From Marinovum algicola (GTDB lineage Bacteria > Pseudomonadota > Alphaproteobacteria > Rhodobacterales > Rhodobacteraceae), in the NCBI RefSeq assembly GCF_900109145.1, contig NZ_FNYY01000005.1, positions 219,479 to 283,478 on the forward strand: DNA of 64,000 nt. The letters are read 5' to 3'. The position numbers and the translations under genes are program-made. Below, piece after piece: positions 10,626 to 19,404 of the stretch. Positions within the stretch are counted from its first letter, which is position 1, and each line of letters opens with the position of its first letter. The notes under the pieces were generated by a model. It had not been told where the DNA came from, searched no databases, and was given only the letters and a program-made list of their open reading frames with translations.

Positions 10626-10666
10626 CTGCGGCCCGCGCTGCCCCCAGAGGGCGCCGCGGGCCGCAG
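10626..10666 (+). terminator. hairpin downstream of ccr
   Basis: CTGCGGCCCGCG at 10626-10637 pairs perfectly with CGCGGGCCGCAG at 10655-10666 over a 17-nt loop. A weak T-rich stretch (TGCGTTTGG) follows. The 12-bp GC stem 20 bases after the stop supports termination or 3'-end stabilisation of the ccr mRNA. Confidence 0.55.
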
Positions 10667-10780
10667 TGCGTTTGGAGGCTCGCATGTCTTGTTTCAAATG
10701 CTTCGCATTTTCCGCCTCGCTGTTTTGGGGGAGTTGAAATGCGTGAATTTCCTGGAAAGTCGCGTCGTGGTAGAGTTGCT

Positions 10781-10797
10781 TTAATCCTTCGTTAACC
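10781..10797 (+). promoter_or_regulatory. CtrA-type box upstream of the quorum-sensing locus
   Basis: TTAA at 10781-10784, seven bases, then TTAACC at 10792-10797 exactly match the consensus CtrA full site TTAA-N7-TTAAC. It ends 20 bases before the ATG of the small gene that leads the luxR-luxI cluster. CtrA and quorum sensing are wired together in Rhodobacterales such as Dinoroseobacter. Binding here is inferred from the match alone. Confidence 0.55.
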
Positions 10798-10817
10798 AAT
10801 CGAAATGAGAGTTAACA

Positions 10818-11033
10818 ATGCAACACGACTGGATACTCGACGTACTGGCCGACCTCAAAACCTTCGCCCTGTCCAACGGGCTGCCGGCCCTGGCCGAACA
10901 GCTCGACGATGCGCGCATCGTTGCGATGGCCGAGCAGGCGTCGTGCACGGAGGGGACGGGCATTGGGGTTCGAGGCGGCACAGCCGAAACTGGACATGGT
11001 GCTCAGGCGATTGGAGCAATCCGACGCGCTTGA
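10818..11033 (+). CDS. small conserved protein overlapping luxR
   Basis: A 71-residue protein beginning QHDWILDVLADLKTFA..NGLPALAEQLDDARIVAMAE. The first 45 residues are amphipathic helical and look conserved; the Gly-rich tail may not be. I recall similar small genes directly upstream of luxR in Roseobacter-group genomes, which supports a real gene, but no function is known. It overlaps the luxR frame by 71 bases in another frame if luxR uses its TTG start, so the two may be translationally coupled. A CtrA-type box lies just upstream. Confidence 0.65.
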   Translation: MQHDWILDVLADLKTFALSNGLPALAEQLDDARIVAMAEQASCTEGTGIGVRGGTAETGHGAQAIGAIRRA

Positions 11034-11691
11034 GGCGTTACAGGATTTCATCACCGAGCTGCGCGACGCATTCGGCGTCAATCATCTGGTTTATCACTGG
11101 GTCAACGGCAACGGCGACCAATACGGCTGCGGCACCTATGATCCGGCCTGGGTCCAACGTTACCTCGATCAGGGCTATCTGCGGATCGATCCGGTGGTGC
11201 TGGGCTGTTTTCAGCGGTTCCACCCGGTAGACTGGAAACAGCTCGACTGGTCATCCAAGGCCGCGCGGGCCTTCCAGAAGGAAGCGATTGCTTACGGCGT
11301 CGGAAACCAGGGATATTCGATCCCGATCCGGGGGCCCAACGGGCAGTTCGCGCTGTTTACCGTAAGCCACAGCTGCGACGACGAGGCCTGGGCGGAATTC
11401 TGCGTCTCCTCGCGGCGCGATCTCATTCTGGTGGCACATTTCTTCAACCAGAAGGCGCTCGAGTTCGAACCCGGGCGCCTGCCGGAACAGGGACATGCGC
11501 TGAGCCCGCGAGAGGTGGATGCGATGACCCTGCTGGCGGTGGGCTACAGCCGGGCGCAGGCGGCCAAAGCGCTGGAGATTTCCGAACACACGCTGCGGGT
11601 CTATATCGAATCCGCGCGCTTCAAGCTCGGGGCGCTGAACACCACCCATGCGGTGGCCCGCGCGCTCAGTCGGGGGTTGATCGTTGTCTGA
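10963..11691 (+). CDS. luxR: LuxR-family quorum-sensing regulator
   Basis: A 242-residue acyl-homoserine-lactone receptor. I chose the TTG at 10963 because GGAGGGG lies about seven bases upstream; the ATG at 10996 is the alternative. The N-terminal autoinducer domain retains the usual ligand-contact pattern: W and Y in PAWVQRY, D-P in RIDPVV, W in VDW and G in GYSIPIRGP. The C-terminus is a GerE-type helix-turn-helix beginning LSPREVDAMTLLAVG with IS..TLRVY and KLGALNTTHAV. It should bind DNA in the cytoplasm in response to the signal made by the adjacent luxI product. No lux box was confidently found. Confidence 0.9.
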   Translation: MGFEAAQPKLDMVLRRLEQSDALEALQDFITELRDAFGVNHLVYHWVNGNGDQYGCGTYDPAWVQRYLDQGYLRIDPVVLGCFQRFHPVDWKQLDWSSKAARAFQKEAIAYGVGNQGYSIPIRGPNGQFALFTVSHSCDDEAWAEFCVSSRRDLILVAHFFNQKALEFEPGRLPEQGHALSPREVDAMTLLAVGYSRAQAAKALEISEHTLRVYIESARFKLGALNTTHAVARALSRGLIVV

Positions 11692-11745
11692 GGGTTAATC
11701 CGGGCAACGCTCTGGTCCGGCAGGTTTAACGGCAGAGATCGCAGC

Positions 11746-11768
11746 CTTCTCTCGAGACACGAGAGGAG
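11746..11768 (+). promoter_or_regulatory. hairpin covering the luxI ribosome-binding site
   Basis: Bases 11746-11754 pair with 11760-11768 over a 5-nt loop (AGACA), nine pairs with one G-T wobble. The 3' arm is CGAGAGGAG, which contains the purine-rich Shine-Dalgarno stretch just upstream of the luxI ATG at 11776. Folding would hide the ribosome-binding site. The same sequence could also be a DNA operator. Confidence 0.5.
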
Positions 11769-11775
11769 AGGCGCG

Positions 11776-12408
11776 ATGATCCGTTACCTTTATGCCGACC
11801 AGCTGGCCCGCGAGCCTGCCTTGCAGCACGAGATGTTCCGCGACCGGGCCGATCAATTCGGCCGGAGGCTGGGCTGGAATGTGACGGTGGATAGCCAGGG
11901 AGAGGAGCGCGATGCCTATGATGGCGAGCATCCGCTTTACGTGCTCTGGCAGTCGGCCGATGGTGGCCATGGCGGCTCGATGCGGTTTTTGCCAACCACC
12001 GGTCGAACCATGGTGAACGATCATTTTTCCCATCTGACCGGCGGCGGGCGGATCGAGAGTCCGCTGATCTGGGAATGCACCCGCTTCTGCCTGTCGCAAG
12101 GTGCGGGCGGGCAAGTGGCGGCCGCGCTGATGCTGGCAGGCGGCGAGATCATGCGTAACTTTGGCCTGCGCCATTTTGTCGGGGTGTTCGATGCGCGCAT
12201 GGTGCGGATCTATCGCCGGATCGGCGCCTCGCCCGAGGTGCTGGGCAGCGCCGGCACCGGTCGGAAGCGGGTCAGCGTCGGGCTCTGGGAATTCTCGGAA
12301 GCCGCGCGGGCGCAGGTGGCGACGAGCGCGGGACTTTCGCCGGCGCAATCGGCGCATTGGTTCGACCGGGCCTTTGGCGGCCCGCCACATCTGGCGGTCA
12401 GCGCCTGA
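11776..12408 (+). CDS. luxI: acyl-homoserine-lactone synthase
   Basis: A 210-residue LuxI-family synthase that makes N-acyl-homoserine lactones from acyl-ACP and S-adenosylmethionine. It shows the conserved N-terminal M.RDRADQF...LGW, the Asp pair in ERDAYDGEHPLY, the Arg of GGSMRFLPTTG, and the E and R in WECTRFC. These match the catalytic positions R24, F28, W34, D45, D48, R69, E100 and R103 of the family. The acyl chain it uses cannot be predicted. It lies 84 bases after luxR on the same strand and is probably controlled by it. Confidence 0.93.
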   Translation: MIRYLYADQLAREPALQHEMFRDRADQFGRRLGWNVTVDSQGEERDAYDGEHPLYVLWQSADGGHGGSMRFLPTTGRTMVNDHFSHLTGGGRIESPLIWECTRFCLSQGAGGQVAAALMLAGGEIMRNFGLRHFVGVFDARMVRIYRRIGASPEVLGSAGTGRKRVSVGLWEFSEAARAQVATSAGLSPAQSAHWFDRAFGGPPHLAVSA

Positions 12409-12540
12409 GGCGGGCAGCGCTTGGGGAACGCTGCTCCCCGACGCGCGGTCGCCCTTCGAGGTAGCTGTGAGCGGAAGAAGCAGGGGAGCGGCGGCTCTAT
12501 CGCTCTGGTGCTTGTTTGGCGGGGCTTGTAGGGTCCGCGC

Positions 12541-14067
12541 ATGACCTTGCCCGCGCTGAGATTTTCCGAAGACCAGGCCGAAGCCTTTGACCGCGTCAGC
12601 GCCGCGCTGCGCGGGGTGGGTGTGGATCTGGATGCGGGCCATGTGGCGCCGCCGCGCGAGGGGCGATCCGGCGTGCTGGCGGTGATCGGCAAGGCCGGCT
12701 CGGGCAAGACCTTGCTGCTGGCCGAGCTTTACAAGGCGCTGAAAGAGGCCGGCGTCGATATCGTTTCGGGCGACTGGGAGGGCAAGCGCAAGAAGGACCG
12801 GCGCACGCTGGCAATTCTGGCGCCGACCAACAAGGCGGCCAGCGTGCTCAGGATGCGCGGCGTGCCGGCGACGACGATCCACCGCATCCTTTATACCCCG
12901 GTCTATGACCCCGAGTACGAGCGCATTGCCGAATGGCTGGCCGGGCAGGGCGAGCGACCCGAGATCGAGGGGCTGACCGAGGCGGCACTGGACCGAGCCC
13001 ATACCTTCTATCAGTCGAACAATTCGATCCCCGGGGCGCTGGCGGCGGCCGGGCTGCGCGGCTCGGATTTCATCACCGGCTGGAAGCGGCGGGACGAGCC
13101 GCTCGACATCGGTTTCGTTGACGAGGCCTCGATGCTGGACGACCGGCAATACGAGGATCTGCGCGAGATTTTTCCTACGCTCTGCATGTTCGGCGATCCG
13201 GCGCAGCTGGCGCCGGTCAACCAGTCCGGCACGATGGTATTCGACAAGCTGGCCGAACCGGAAGTTCTGTCGCTGCGCCGCATTCACCGTCAGGAGGCGG
13301 ACAATCCGATTCTCGATCTGGCGCATGCGCTGGCTGATCCGCAGCTCGAATTCCACGATTTTGAGCGGATGGTGGAGGATAAGGCGCGAGCCGACGAGCG
13401 GGTGGTCTGGGGCCAGCGGGTCGAGGTCGATCTGATGGCGCGTTCACCGGTGCTGGTCTGGCGCAATGCCACGCGGATCCGACTGATCAACGCCTTTCGC
13501 AAGGTGCATGACGCGCCGGAGGACCGGCTGCTCGAGGGCGAACCGTTGATCTGCGACGGTATCGAGCTGCCATTGAAACACCGCAAGAAGCGGCTCGACC
13601 TCGAGGCGCGCGGGCTGATCAAGGGCGCACAGGTGATCTTTCTGGGCGAGGGCAAGCGGCCCGGATTTTCCCGCCTGCACGTGATGGGGGCCGAGGATCC
13701 GCGGGTCTCGGCCGCCTCGATCGTCAAGATCGAGATGCTCGACGAGGAAGAGCCCTTTATCCCCTTTGCCGCGCGGATGGGCGCCACCTTCCTGCACGGA
13801 GCAGCGGTGACGATCCACAAGGCGCAAGGCTCGCAATGGGATTCGGTGCAGGTCTTTGCCCCCGATCTTTTTGTCGCCGCGCGGATGGGCCGGGTCGAGG
13901 CCGGCCAGCCCCTGTGGAAACGTCTGGCCTATGTGGCGATCACCCGGGCGCAGGAACGGCTGATCTGGGTGGTGCGCAACCGCTTGTCAAAGCCCACTTA
14001 TCCGCTCAGGATCGATGATCTGCCGGTGCCGCAGCAGGCGCTGACCCTGGAGATGCAGGGCGAGTAG
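12541..14067 (+). CDS. RecD/Dda-like ATP-dependent DNA helicase
   Basis: A 508-residue superfamily 1 helicase. Walker A is GKAGSGKT at residues 50-57, followed by LAPTNKAAS (motif Ia), [10 protein letters not shown] (Walker B), [10 protein letters not shown] (motif III) and, near the C-terminus, [13 protein letters not shown] and [10 protein letters not shown] (motifs V and VI, UvrD_C_2 type). An insertion of about 90 residues separates motif Ia from Walker B. It resembles stand-alone RecD-like helicases found near DNA repair or phage genes and not the RecBCD subunit, which would have recBC partners. The biological role is unknown. Confidence 0.88.
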   Translation: MTLPALRFSEDQAEAFDRVSAALRGVGVDLDAGHVAPPREGRSGVLAVIGKAGSGKTLLLAELYKALKEAGVDIVSGDWEGKRKKDRRTLAILAPTNKAASVLRMRGVPATTIHRILYTPVYDPEYERIAEWLAGQGERPEIEGLTEAALDRAHTFYQSNNSIPGALAAAGLRGSDFITGWKRRDEPLDIGFVDEASMLDDRQYEDLREIFPTLCMFGDPAQLAPVNQSGTMVFDKLAEPEVLSLRRIHRQEADNPILDLAHALADPQLEFHDFERMVEDKARADERVVWGQRVEVDLMARSPVLVWRNATRIRLINAFRKVHDAPEDRLLEGEPLICDGIELPLKHRKKRLDLEARGLIKGAQVIFLGEGKRPGFSRLHVMGAEDPRVSAASIVKIEMLDEEEPFIPFAARMGATFLHGAAVTIHKAQGSQWDSVQVFAPDLFVAARMGRVEAGQPLWKRLAYVAITRAQERLIWVVRNRLSKPTYPLRIDDLPVPQQALTLEMQGE

Positions 14068-14108
14068 CGCCTCTTCCCACGGCCGCCGCGCTCGGCTATA
14101 GCGCGCGG

Positions 14109-15482
14109 ATGACATCCAATCCGCCCAACCTCCGCCCCGATCTTGCCCATATGACCCTGCCGGAGGCGCAGGCCCGCCGGGGCGGGCCGACCATCGGCAT
14201 GGTCTCGCTCGGCTGCCCCAAGGCGCTGGTTGACAGCGAGCGCATCCTGACGCGGCTGCGCGCCGAGGGGTATGGCATCTCGCCGGATTACGCCGGCGCA
14301 GATGCTGTGATCGTCAACACCTGCGGCTTTCTCGACAGCGCCAAGGCCGAGAGCCTGGAGGCGATCGGCGAGGCCTTGCAGGAGAACGGCAAAGTGATCG
14401 TCACCGGCTGTCTCGGGGCCGAGCCCGAGTATATCACCGGGGTGCATCCCAAGGTTCTGGCCGTCACCGGACCGCATCAATACGAACAGGTGCTGGATGC
14501 GGTGCATGGGGCGGTGCCGCCCGATCCCGATCCGTTTGTCGATCTGCTGCCGGCCTCGGGGGTGACGCTGACGCCGCGACATTACAGCTATCTGAAGATT
14601 TCTGAGGGCTGCAATCACAAGTGCAAGTTCTGCATCATTCCCGACATGCGCGGGCGGTTGCAGTCGCGGCCGGCGCGCGCGGTGCTGCGCGAGGCCGAGA
14701 AGCTGGTCGAGAGCGGCGTCAAGGAGCTGCTGGTGATCTCTCAGGACACCTCGGCCTTTGGCACCGACTGGAAGGACCGCGAGGTCAAGGCGCCGATCCT
14801 GCCGTTGGCGCGGGATCTCGGCAGCCTGGGCGCCTGGGTGCGCCTGCATTACGTCTATCCTTACCCGCATGTGCGCGAGCTGATCCCGTTGATGGCCGAT
14901 CCGGCCAACGGCGTGCTGCCGTATCTCGACATCCCGTTTCAGCATGGCCACCCGGAGGTGTTGAAGCGCATGGCGCGGCCCGCCGCCTCGGCCCGGACGC
15001 TGGACGAGATCGCCGCCTGGCGGGCCGATTGTCCCGAGATCACCCTGCGGTCGACCTTCATCGTGGGCTACCCCGGCGAGACCGAGGCCGAGTTCGACTA
15101 TCTGCTCGACTGGCTAGACGAGGCGCAGCTCGACCGGGTCGGCTGTTTCCAATACGAGAATGTTGCCGGTGCGCGGTCGAACGATCTGCCAGATCATGTG
15201 GCGCCCGAGGTCAAGCAGGAACGTTGGGACCGGTTCATGGCGAAGGCGCAGGAAATCTCCGAGGCCCGGCTCGCCGCCAAGGTGGGCAAGACCCTGCCGG
15301 TGATCGTCGATGACCTCGACGAAGACGGCATTGCCACCTGCCGCACCATGGCGGACGCACCGGAAATCGACGGCAACCTGTTCATCGACGAAGGGGCCGA
15401 GGCGTTGAAGCCGGGCGATATCGTCACCGTCGAGGTCGACGAGGCCGGCGAATACGATCTCTGGGGGCGGCTGACCGCCTAG
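14109..15482 (+). CDS. rimO: ribosomal protein S12 methylthiotransferase RimO
   Basis: A 457-residue radical-SAM enzyme that adds a methylthio group to an Asp of ribosomal protein S12. The N-terminal UPF0004 domain starts [14 protein letters not shown] and has [10 protein letters not shown] and TGCLGAE; these Cys bind the second iron-sulfur cluster. The radical-SAM CxxxCxxC is C168, C172 and C175 in [13 protein letters not shown] domain closes the protein ([12 protein letters not shown] to the end). [10 protein letters not shown] and the length favour RimO over MiaB. Its stop overlaps the end of the convergent hypothetical gene by four bases. Confidence 0.95.
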   Translation: MTSNPPNLRPDLAHMTLPEAQARRGGPTIGMVSLGCPKALVDSERILTRLRAEGYGISPDYAGADAVIVNTCGFLDSAKAESLEAIGEALQENGKVIVTGCLGAEPEYITGVHPKVLAVTGPHQYEQVLDAVHGAVPPDPDPFVDLLPASGVTLTPRHYSYLKISEGCNHKCKFCIIPDMRGRLQSRPARAVLREAEKLVESGVKELLVISQDTSAFGTDWKDREVKAPILPLARDLGSLGAWVRLHYVYPYPHVRELIPLMADPANGVLPYLDIPFQHGHPEVLKRMARPAASARTLDEIAAWRADCPEITLRSTFIVGYPGETEAEFDYLLDWLDEAQLDRVGCFQYENVAGARSNDLPDHVAPEVKQERWDRFMAKAQEISEARLAAKVGKTLPVIVDDLDEDGIATCRTMADAPEIDGNLFIDEGAEALKPGDIVTVEVDEAGEYDLWGRLTA

Positions 15483-15937
15483 AGCGAGCCATCCTCGAGG
15501 TGCAGCTTCATGTCGATCAGCACCTGTTGCAGGGCGATGGTCTCCTTGAGCATGCGCTTGGCCTCGTTGACGGTGATGATGCCGTCTTCGATCGACTGGG
15601 AATATTCGGTCATCAGCATGGCAAAACGCTGGCTCAGCGCCACAACGTCGGCATTCACGCCACCGCTGCGTTCGGCGTTGTCGCGGCGGTTGTCAAACGA
15701 CAGGGTGATGCCGCGCAGCTCTGACAAGGCGGCGGTGACATGCGGATAGGAGGCGGCCGCCTCGAGCGCGGCCACGGCGTCGACCGGCATGAAACGGTCG
15801 GAATGTTCCTCGTGCTCGGAATAATAACGGCCCAGCGTCGCCTTCGACTTGCCGGTCACCTCGCAGGCGGGTTCTATCCCCACGTCCTTTACAAGCGCTT
15901 CGGTGTGCTTCTTGAGATAACTTCCGACACTGTCCAT
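15479..15937 (-). CDS. conserved hypothetical, helical protein
   Basis: A 152-residue protein whose start before [12 protein letters not shown] is set by AGGAG six bases upstream; a longer in-frame version lacks a ribosome-binding site. The first 50 residues ([25 protein letters not shown]) resemble a small helix-turn-helix, as in phage CII-like regulators. The C-terminus is strongly helical and may form a coiled coil. The AT-richer divergent region towards tdk holds its promoter. I do not recognise a family with certainty; a DNA-binding role is an inference from the N-terminal pattern. Confidence 0.7.
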   Translation of the reverse strand: MDSVGSYLKKHTEALVKDVGIEPACEVTGKSKATLGRYYSEHEEHSDRFMPVDAVAALEAAASYPHVTAALSELRGITLSFDNRRDNAERSGGVNADVVALSQRFAMLMTEYSQSIEDGIITVNEAKRMLKETIALQQVLIDMKLHLEDGSL

Positions 15938-16217
15938 GCCCACTCCTGGCTTTGCCGCCTTCGCCCCAGAAGTCGGGGAAATCCCCGACTTTTTTCCCAT
16001 TACGAGGTTTAGCAGCTTTTGCCATCGATGAAACACCCCAATCGGCTTTCACGCATAACCGGAGGCGCAGCCCCGGCGATGTGAAAAGCGCAACAGCTCT
16101 GCCGGTTCGGGCGGCGAAACCGGCAGCCCGATGAGGTGGCGCCCGGCTTGTCTGCGCGGTGGCTTCTGCGGGGCCGGCACTTGCCTCCGTCCCCGCGGCG
16201 CGGCATAGCATCGCGCC

Positions 16218-16811
16218 ATGGCCAAGCTCTATTTTCACTATTCCACGATGAACGCGGGGAAATCGACCCTGCTGCTTCAGGCGGCGCACAACTATCGCGA
16301 ACGCGGCATGGAAATCTATCTGATGACCGCGCAGCTTGACAGTCGCGCCGGCCCGGCGCGCATCGGCTCGCGCATCGGCATCGGCTGCGACGCGGTGACC
16401 TATGCGCCGGGCGAGGACCTGCTGGCGCATGTCGAGGCGCGTCTGGCCGAGGGGCCGCTGGCCTGTATCTTTCTCGACGAGGCACAGTTTCTCGAACCGG
16501 CACAGGTCTGGCAGCTGGCGCATGTGGTGGATGACCTCAAGGTGCCAGTGATGTGCTACGGCTTGCGGGTGGATTTCCAGGGCCAGCTTTTTCCCGGCTC
16601 GGCCACGCTTTTGGCGCTGGCCGACGAGATGCGCGAGGTGCGCACCATCTGCCATTGCGGCAAGAAGGCCACCATGGTGGTGCGGCAGAACGAACAGGGC
16701 AAGGTGCTGACCGAGGGGGCCCAGGTCCAGATCGGCGGCAACGAGACCTATGTGAGCCTCTGCCGCAAGCATTGGCGCGCCGCCACCGGCGCGGGGCAGG
16801 CGCGCGGCTAG
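16218..16811 (+). CDS. tdk: thymidine kinase
   Basis: A 197-residue type II thymidine kinase that phosphorylates thymidine with ATP for pyrimidine salvage. The P-loop is MNAGKST near the N-terminus, followed by the LDSRAG lasso precursor, FLDEAQFL (Walker B with catalytic Glu) and YGLRVDFQGQLFPGS. Structural zinc ligands are visible as CHC in RTICHCGKKA and C-x2-H in LCRKH. The length is typical. Its stop overlaps the convergent DUF2254 gene by four bases. Confidence 0.95.
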   Translation: MAKLYFHYSTMNAGKSTLLLQAAHNYRERGMEIYLMTAQLDSRAGPARIGSRIGIGCDAVTYAPGEDLLAHVEARLAEGPLACIFLDEAQFLEPAQVWQLAHVVDDLKVPVMCYGLRVDFQGQLFPGSATLLALADEMREVRTICHCGKKATMVVRQNEQGKVLTEGAQVQIGGNETYVSLCRKHWRAATGAGQARG

Positions 16812-17998
16812 CGGCTTCCGAGTTGATCCCGGATGTCGGCGGCGGCCTTGGCCATGGCGGAATTCGGATGCGCCGAGATCCGGCTGAGCAGCTCGTATAT
16901 CCGCTGGGTGACGTCGGGGTTGTCGGCGCCATCGCGCGAGATCGGCAGAACGGCGCAATCGAGCAGGGTACGGGCCCGCACCACCGGCAGCGAGACCCGG
17001 GCAAAGGTCGGGGTGTAATCCGTTTCGGATTGCGGCTCGTTCGGGACTTCCTCCCAGAGCAGCCGCTCGATCCGGCCGAGCACCTCGATCGCGGTGCCGG
17101 GATCGTTGATCCCGGGCGAAAGCGCACGCTGCCCGGTTTCGGCGAGGATGGTGAGCCCCAGCGTCGGATCCTGCTCGAAGGTGCGCACGTCGCCGATGTC
17201 GAAGGCGCGGGCGGCACGTGAGCGCAGTTCCGCGTCGCTGCGCGACAGCGTGCCGATGACAGACCCGCGCAGTACGAATTCACCCGGCACGCTGGTGACA
17301 AAGACCTGGGAGTCGGTGTCCTCGGCCAGTTCGTTGAGCCGCGCGACATCGATAAAGCGGACATAGCCGCTCTTGCGCGAGCAGATGCTGCCGGCGGTGT
17401 CCGGCACGACGTCGTCGTCGAGCATGCGGCGCGCGCCGAGCGAGGGGCGGCGGGCGCGGGCATGCATCGACTCGCGGGCGCGTTTCTCGATGATTTGCAG
17501 CGTATGATCCATACTGCCGAGATGTGACAGGTGGTCGATCCAGCGCAGGATCGCCAGCACGATCAGCGTGACGACCACCATGGTGAAGGCAAAGACCACC
17601 ACGGCGGCATCTTCGGAATAGACCTTGGCGTGAAACAGGATCACCGCGCTCAGGCTGTAGACGAAGCCGCCGACAAAAGTGGCCAGCACCGATTGGGTGA
17701 TGGTGTCGTCGAGCAGCAGGCGATAGGCGCGCGGCGTCGCCATCGACGAGGCGGCGCGATAGGCCGAGACCATGACGTTGAGCGAAAAGGTCGTCACCGC
17801 CAGCATGCCGCTGGCCAGGATCGTCAGCACCGGCAGCACCGCCTCGCGGCCAAGCTGGAGCCGGATGTTTTCCGGGATGAAGGGCGTCAACAGCGGCGCG
17901 ATTGCCAGCGCCAGAAGCGAGAAGACCGAGATCAGCACCACCCGAACCCAGAGCGTTCGCCAGATGTGCTGGGCCAGGTACAGCAGTTTCGAGATCAT
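16808..17998 (-). CDS. DUF2254 membrane protein
   Basis: A 396-residue inner-membrane protein of the DUF2254 family. Four hydrophobic segments lie in the first 160 residues (VRVVLISVFSLLALAIAP, AVLPVLTILASGMLAVTTF, VLATFVGGFVYSLSAVILF, VVVFAFTMVVVTLIVLAI), followed by a long soluble domain with the family-like LSPGINDPGTA segment. The molecular function is unknown. It overlaps the upstream GGCT-like gene by four bases (ATGA), so the two are probably one transcript. Confidence 0.88.
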   Translation of the reverse strand: MISKLLYLAQHIWRTLWVRVVLISVFSLLALAIAPLLTPFIPENIRLQLGREAVLPVLTILASGMLAVTTFSLNVMVSAYRAASSMATPRAYRLLLDDTITQSVLATFVGGFVYSLSAVILFHAKVYSEDAAVVVFAFTMVVVTLIVLAILRWIDHLSHLGSMDHTLQIIEKRARESMHARARRPSLGARRMLDDDVVPDTAGSICSRKSGYVRFIDVARLNELAEDTDSQVFVTSVPGEFVLRGSVIGTLSRSDAELRSRAARAFDIGDVRTFEQDPTLGLTILAETGQRALSPGINDPGTAIEVLGRIERLLWEEVPNEPQSETDYTPTFARVSLPVVRARTLLDCAVLPISRDGADNPDVTQRIYELLSRISAHPNSAMAKAAADIRDQLGSR

Positions 17999-18567
17999 GC
18001 GAGGCTCATCAGGATACGGGCCCCGGCATCGGTGAGCACATCGCGGACCATCGTGCGCTCTTCGGCGGCCAATACCTGATGGCGCGGATAGCGCGGCATG
18101 GCGCGGTCATCGAGGATCGGCGCCTCCCAGCCGTCGGTGGTGGCGACAAAGCCGGTGACACCCTCAACTCCGAAGCGATGCAGATAGCCTTGCAGCACAC
18201 ATTCCAGATAGGACATCAGAATCGGGCTGGCGTCGCTTGGCGGGCGATGACGGTCGGACGGTATGGCATAGATCGCGATATCGAGCGGATGCGGCGCGTC
18301 ATGGTCGATCTGCGCGCTGGCCGCGATCCGGTCATAGGCGTGTTCGCGTTCGTCGAGCGCGAGCCAGTCGGCGCCCGGCACGGCGGCGATCACCCCGTCG
18401 ATGGTGCAATCGTTATCCGGCACGGCGGTGAGAAACGACACCGGTCTGAGATCGGTGTGCCGCCACGCGCGGCGCCATCCGCGGGCCCGGGCGAGGCGGA
18501 TCTGTCGAAAGTCGTGAGTCGCGGTATTGACCAGCGACCCGTATCCGAAAAAAAATGGATCGTTCAT
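17995..18567 (-). CDS. gamma-glutamylcyclotransferase-like protein
   Basis: A 190-residue protein starting NDPFFFGYGSLVN, the signature phosphate/substrate loop of the GGCT-like fold (YGSL). The glutamate expected in the middle of the fold appears in the LDEREHAYDR segment. Family members cyclise gamma-glutamyl peptides or act on related amines, and the substrate here is unknown. The gene is the first of a two-gene unit with the DUF2254 gene. The ribosome-binding site is weak. Confidence 0.8.
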   Translation of the reverse strand: MNDPFFFGYGSLVNTATHDFRQIRLARARGWRRAWRHTDLRPVSFLTAVPDNDCTIDGVIAAVPGADWLALDEREHAYDRIAASAQIDHDAPHPLDIAIYAIPSDRHRPPSDASPILMSYLECVLQGYLHRFGVEGVTGFVATTDGWEAPILDDRAMPRYPRHQVLAAEERTMVRDVLTDAGARILMSLA

Positions 18568-18659
18568 GCCATAAAGGTGCCCGCGCAGTGACGGATGTCA
18601 AATTCTCCTTTCGAGTTTTGTGGCAGGGTCGCGCCATATTGTTATCGGGGATTAAATCT

Positions 18660-19109
18660 ATGCGTGTTACGAAGCGTACTTATATCGCTATACGTGTATT
18701 GATGTATTGCGCCTCCAATTCCGACCGATTGGTGACAAAATCCGAAATAGCAAAGCAGTGCAATTCCTCTGAAAACCATGTGGCCCAAGTGGTCAATCAA
18801 TTGGGACAGCTCGGTTTTATTGAAACGCACCGTGGCCGGAATGGCGGGCTGGAACTGGCGCGCGCGCCCGCCGACATCCGTATTGGCGAAGTGTTTCGCG
18901 CGGTCGAGGCACCGGTGCCGATGTCCGACAGTTTTTCCGCGGCCGACACCAGTTTCCCTTTGGTTGCCGCCCGTCAATTGCGAATTGCGCTGGACGATGC
19001 CTATACCGCGTTTTTCGAACAGCTTGACGGGGTCATGCTGGACATGCTGGTCGGCGACAGCAGGCCATTGATGGACATGATTGCGCCGACATCGCCATCG
19101 CGCGCTTGA
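18660..19109 (+). CDS. Rrf2-family transcriptional regulator lacking cluster cysteines
   Basis: A 149-residue Rrf2 regulator with the winged-helix start RVTKRTYIAIRVLMYCAS, an EIAKQCNSSENHVAQVVNQLGQLGFIETHRGRNGG recognition region (quoted here as its key pattern: S..HV..VV..L...G.I...RG..GG) and a C-terminal dimerisation helix. NsrR, IscR and RirA ligate an iron-sulfur cluster through three Cys after residue 85; this protein has only Cys at MYC and QCN, both in the helix-turn-helix part. It may therefore sense something else or bind no cofactor. It lies directly upstream of the glycine riboswitch but with its own frame and no evident operon. Confidence 0.85.
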   Translation: MRVTKRTYIAIRVLMYCASNSDRLVTKSEIAKQCNSSENHVAQVVNQLGQLGFIETHRGRNGGLELARAPADIRIGEVFRAVEAPVPMSDSFSAADTSFPLVAARQLRIALDDAYTAFFEQLDGVMLDMLVGDSRPLMDMIAPTSPSRA

Positions 19110-19157
19110 AATTTTTACCATTGTCAATTGCTTGGCCCTTCGCATAAAGTCCCCGCG

Positions 19158-19318
19158 ACTCGACGGGAGAACCGGCCATGCCGGTGCCGAAGGAGCAACC
19201 GCCCCGGAAACTCTCAGGCCCCGAGGACCGTCGATGTCGCAAAAATCTGGAGAGATCCCGGCCATGTCCGGGGCGCCGAAGGGATAACGATCTCAGGCAG
19301 AAGGACAGATGGGGCATC
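19158..19318 (+). ncRNA. tandem glycine riboswitch
   Basis: Two aptamers in series precede gcvT. The first contains GGGAGAAC near 19165, GCCGAAGGAGCAA near 19186 and AAACTCTCAGG at 19208-19218. The second contains GGAGAGA at 19249, GCGCCGAAGGG near 19273, ATCTCAGGCA at 19290-19299 and AGGACAGA at 19302-19309. These are the conserved cores of the two glycine-binding domains. About 85 bases separate the second aptamer from the GTG of gcvT. No T-run is seen there, so control of translation is more likely than termination. Confidence 0.92.
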
Positions 19319-19404
19319 GCCGGGCTGACCTGTTGGGTCGGTTCATGGGGATGCCGGGATGTATCCGAGCAAGGACACTCCGGCCCGCAACGGGAGATGG
19401 ATGA

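Noticed and set aside
11711..11723. CTGGTCCGGCAG as a lux box
   Set aside because: It has CTG and CAG ends but is far shorter than the 18-20 base inverted repeat of a lux box.
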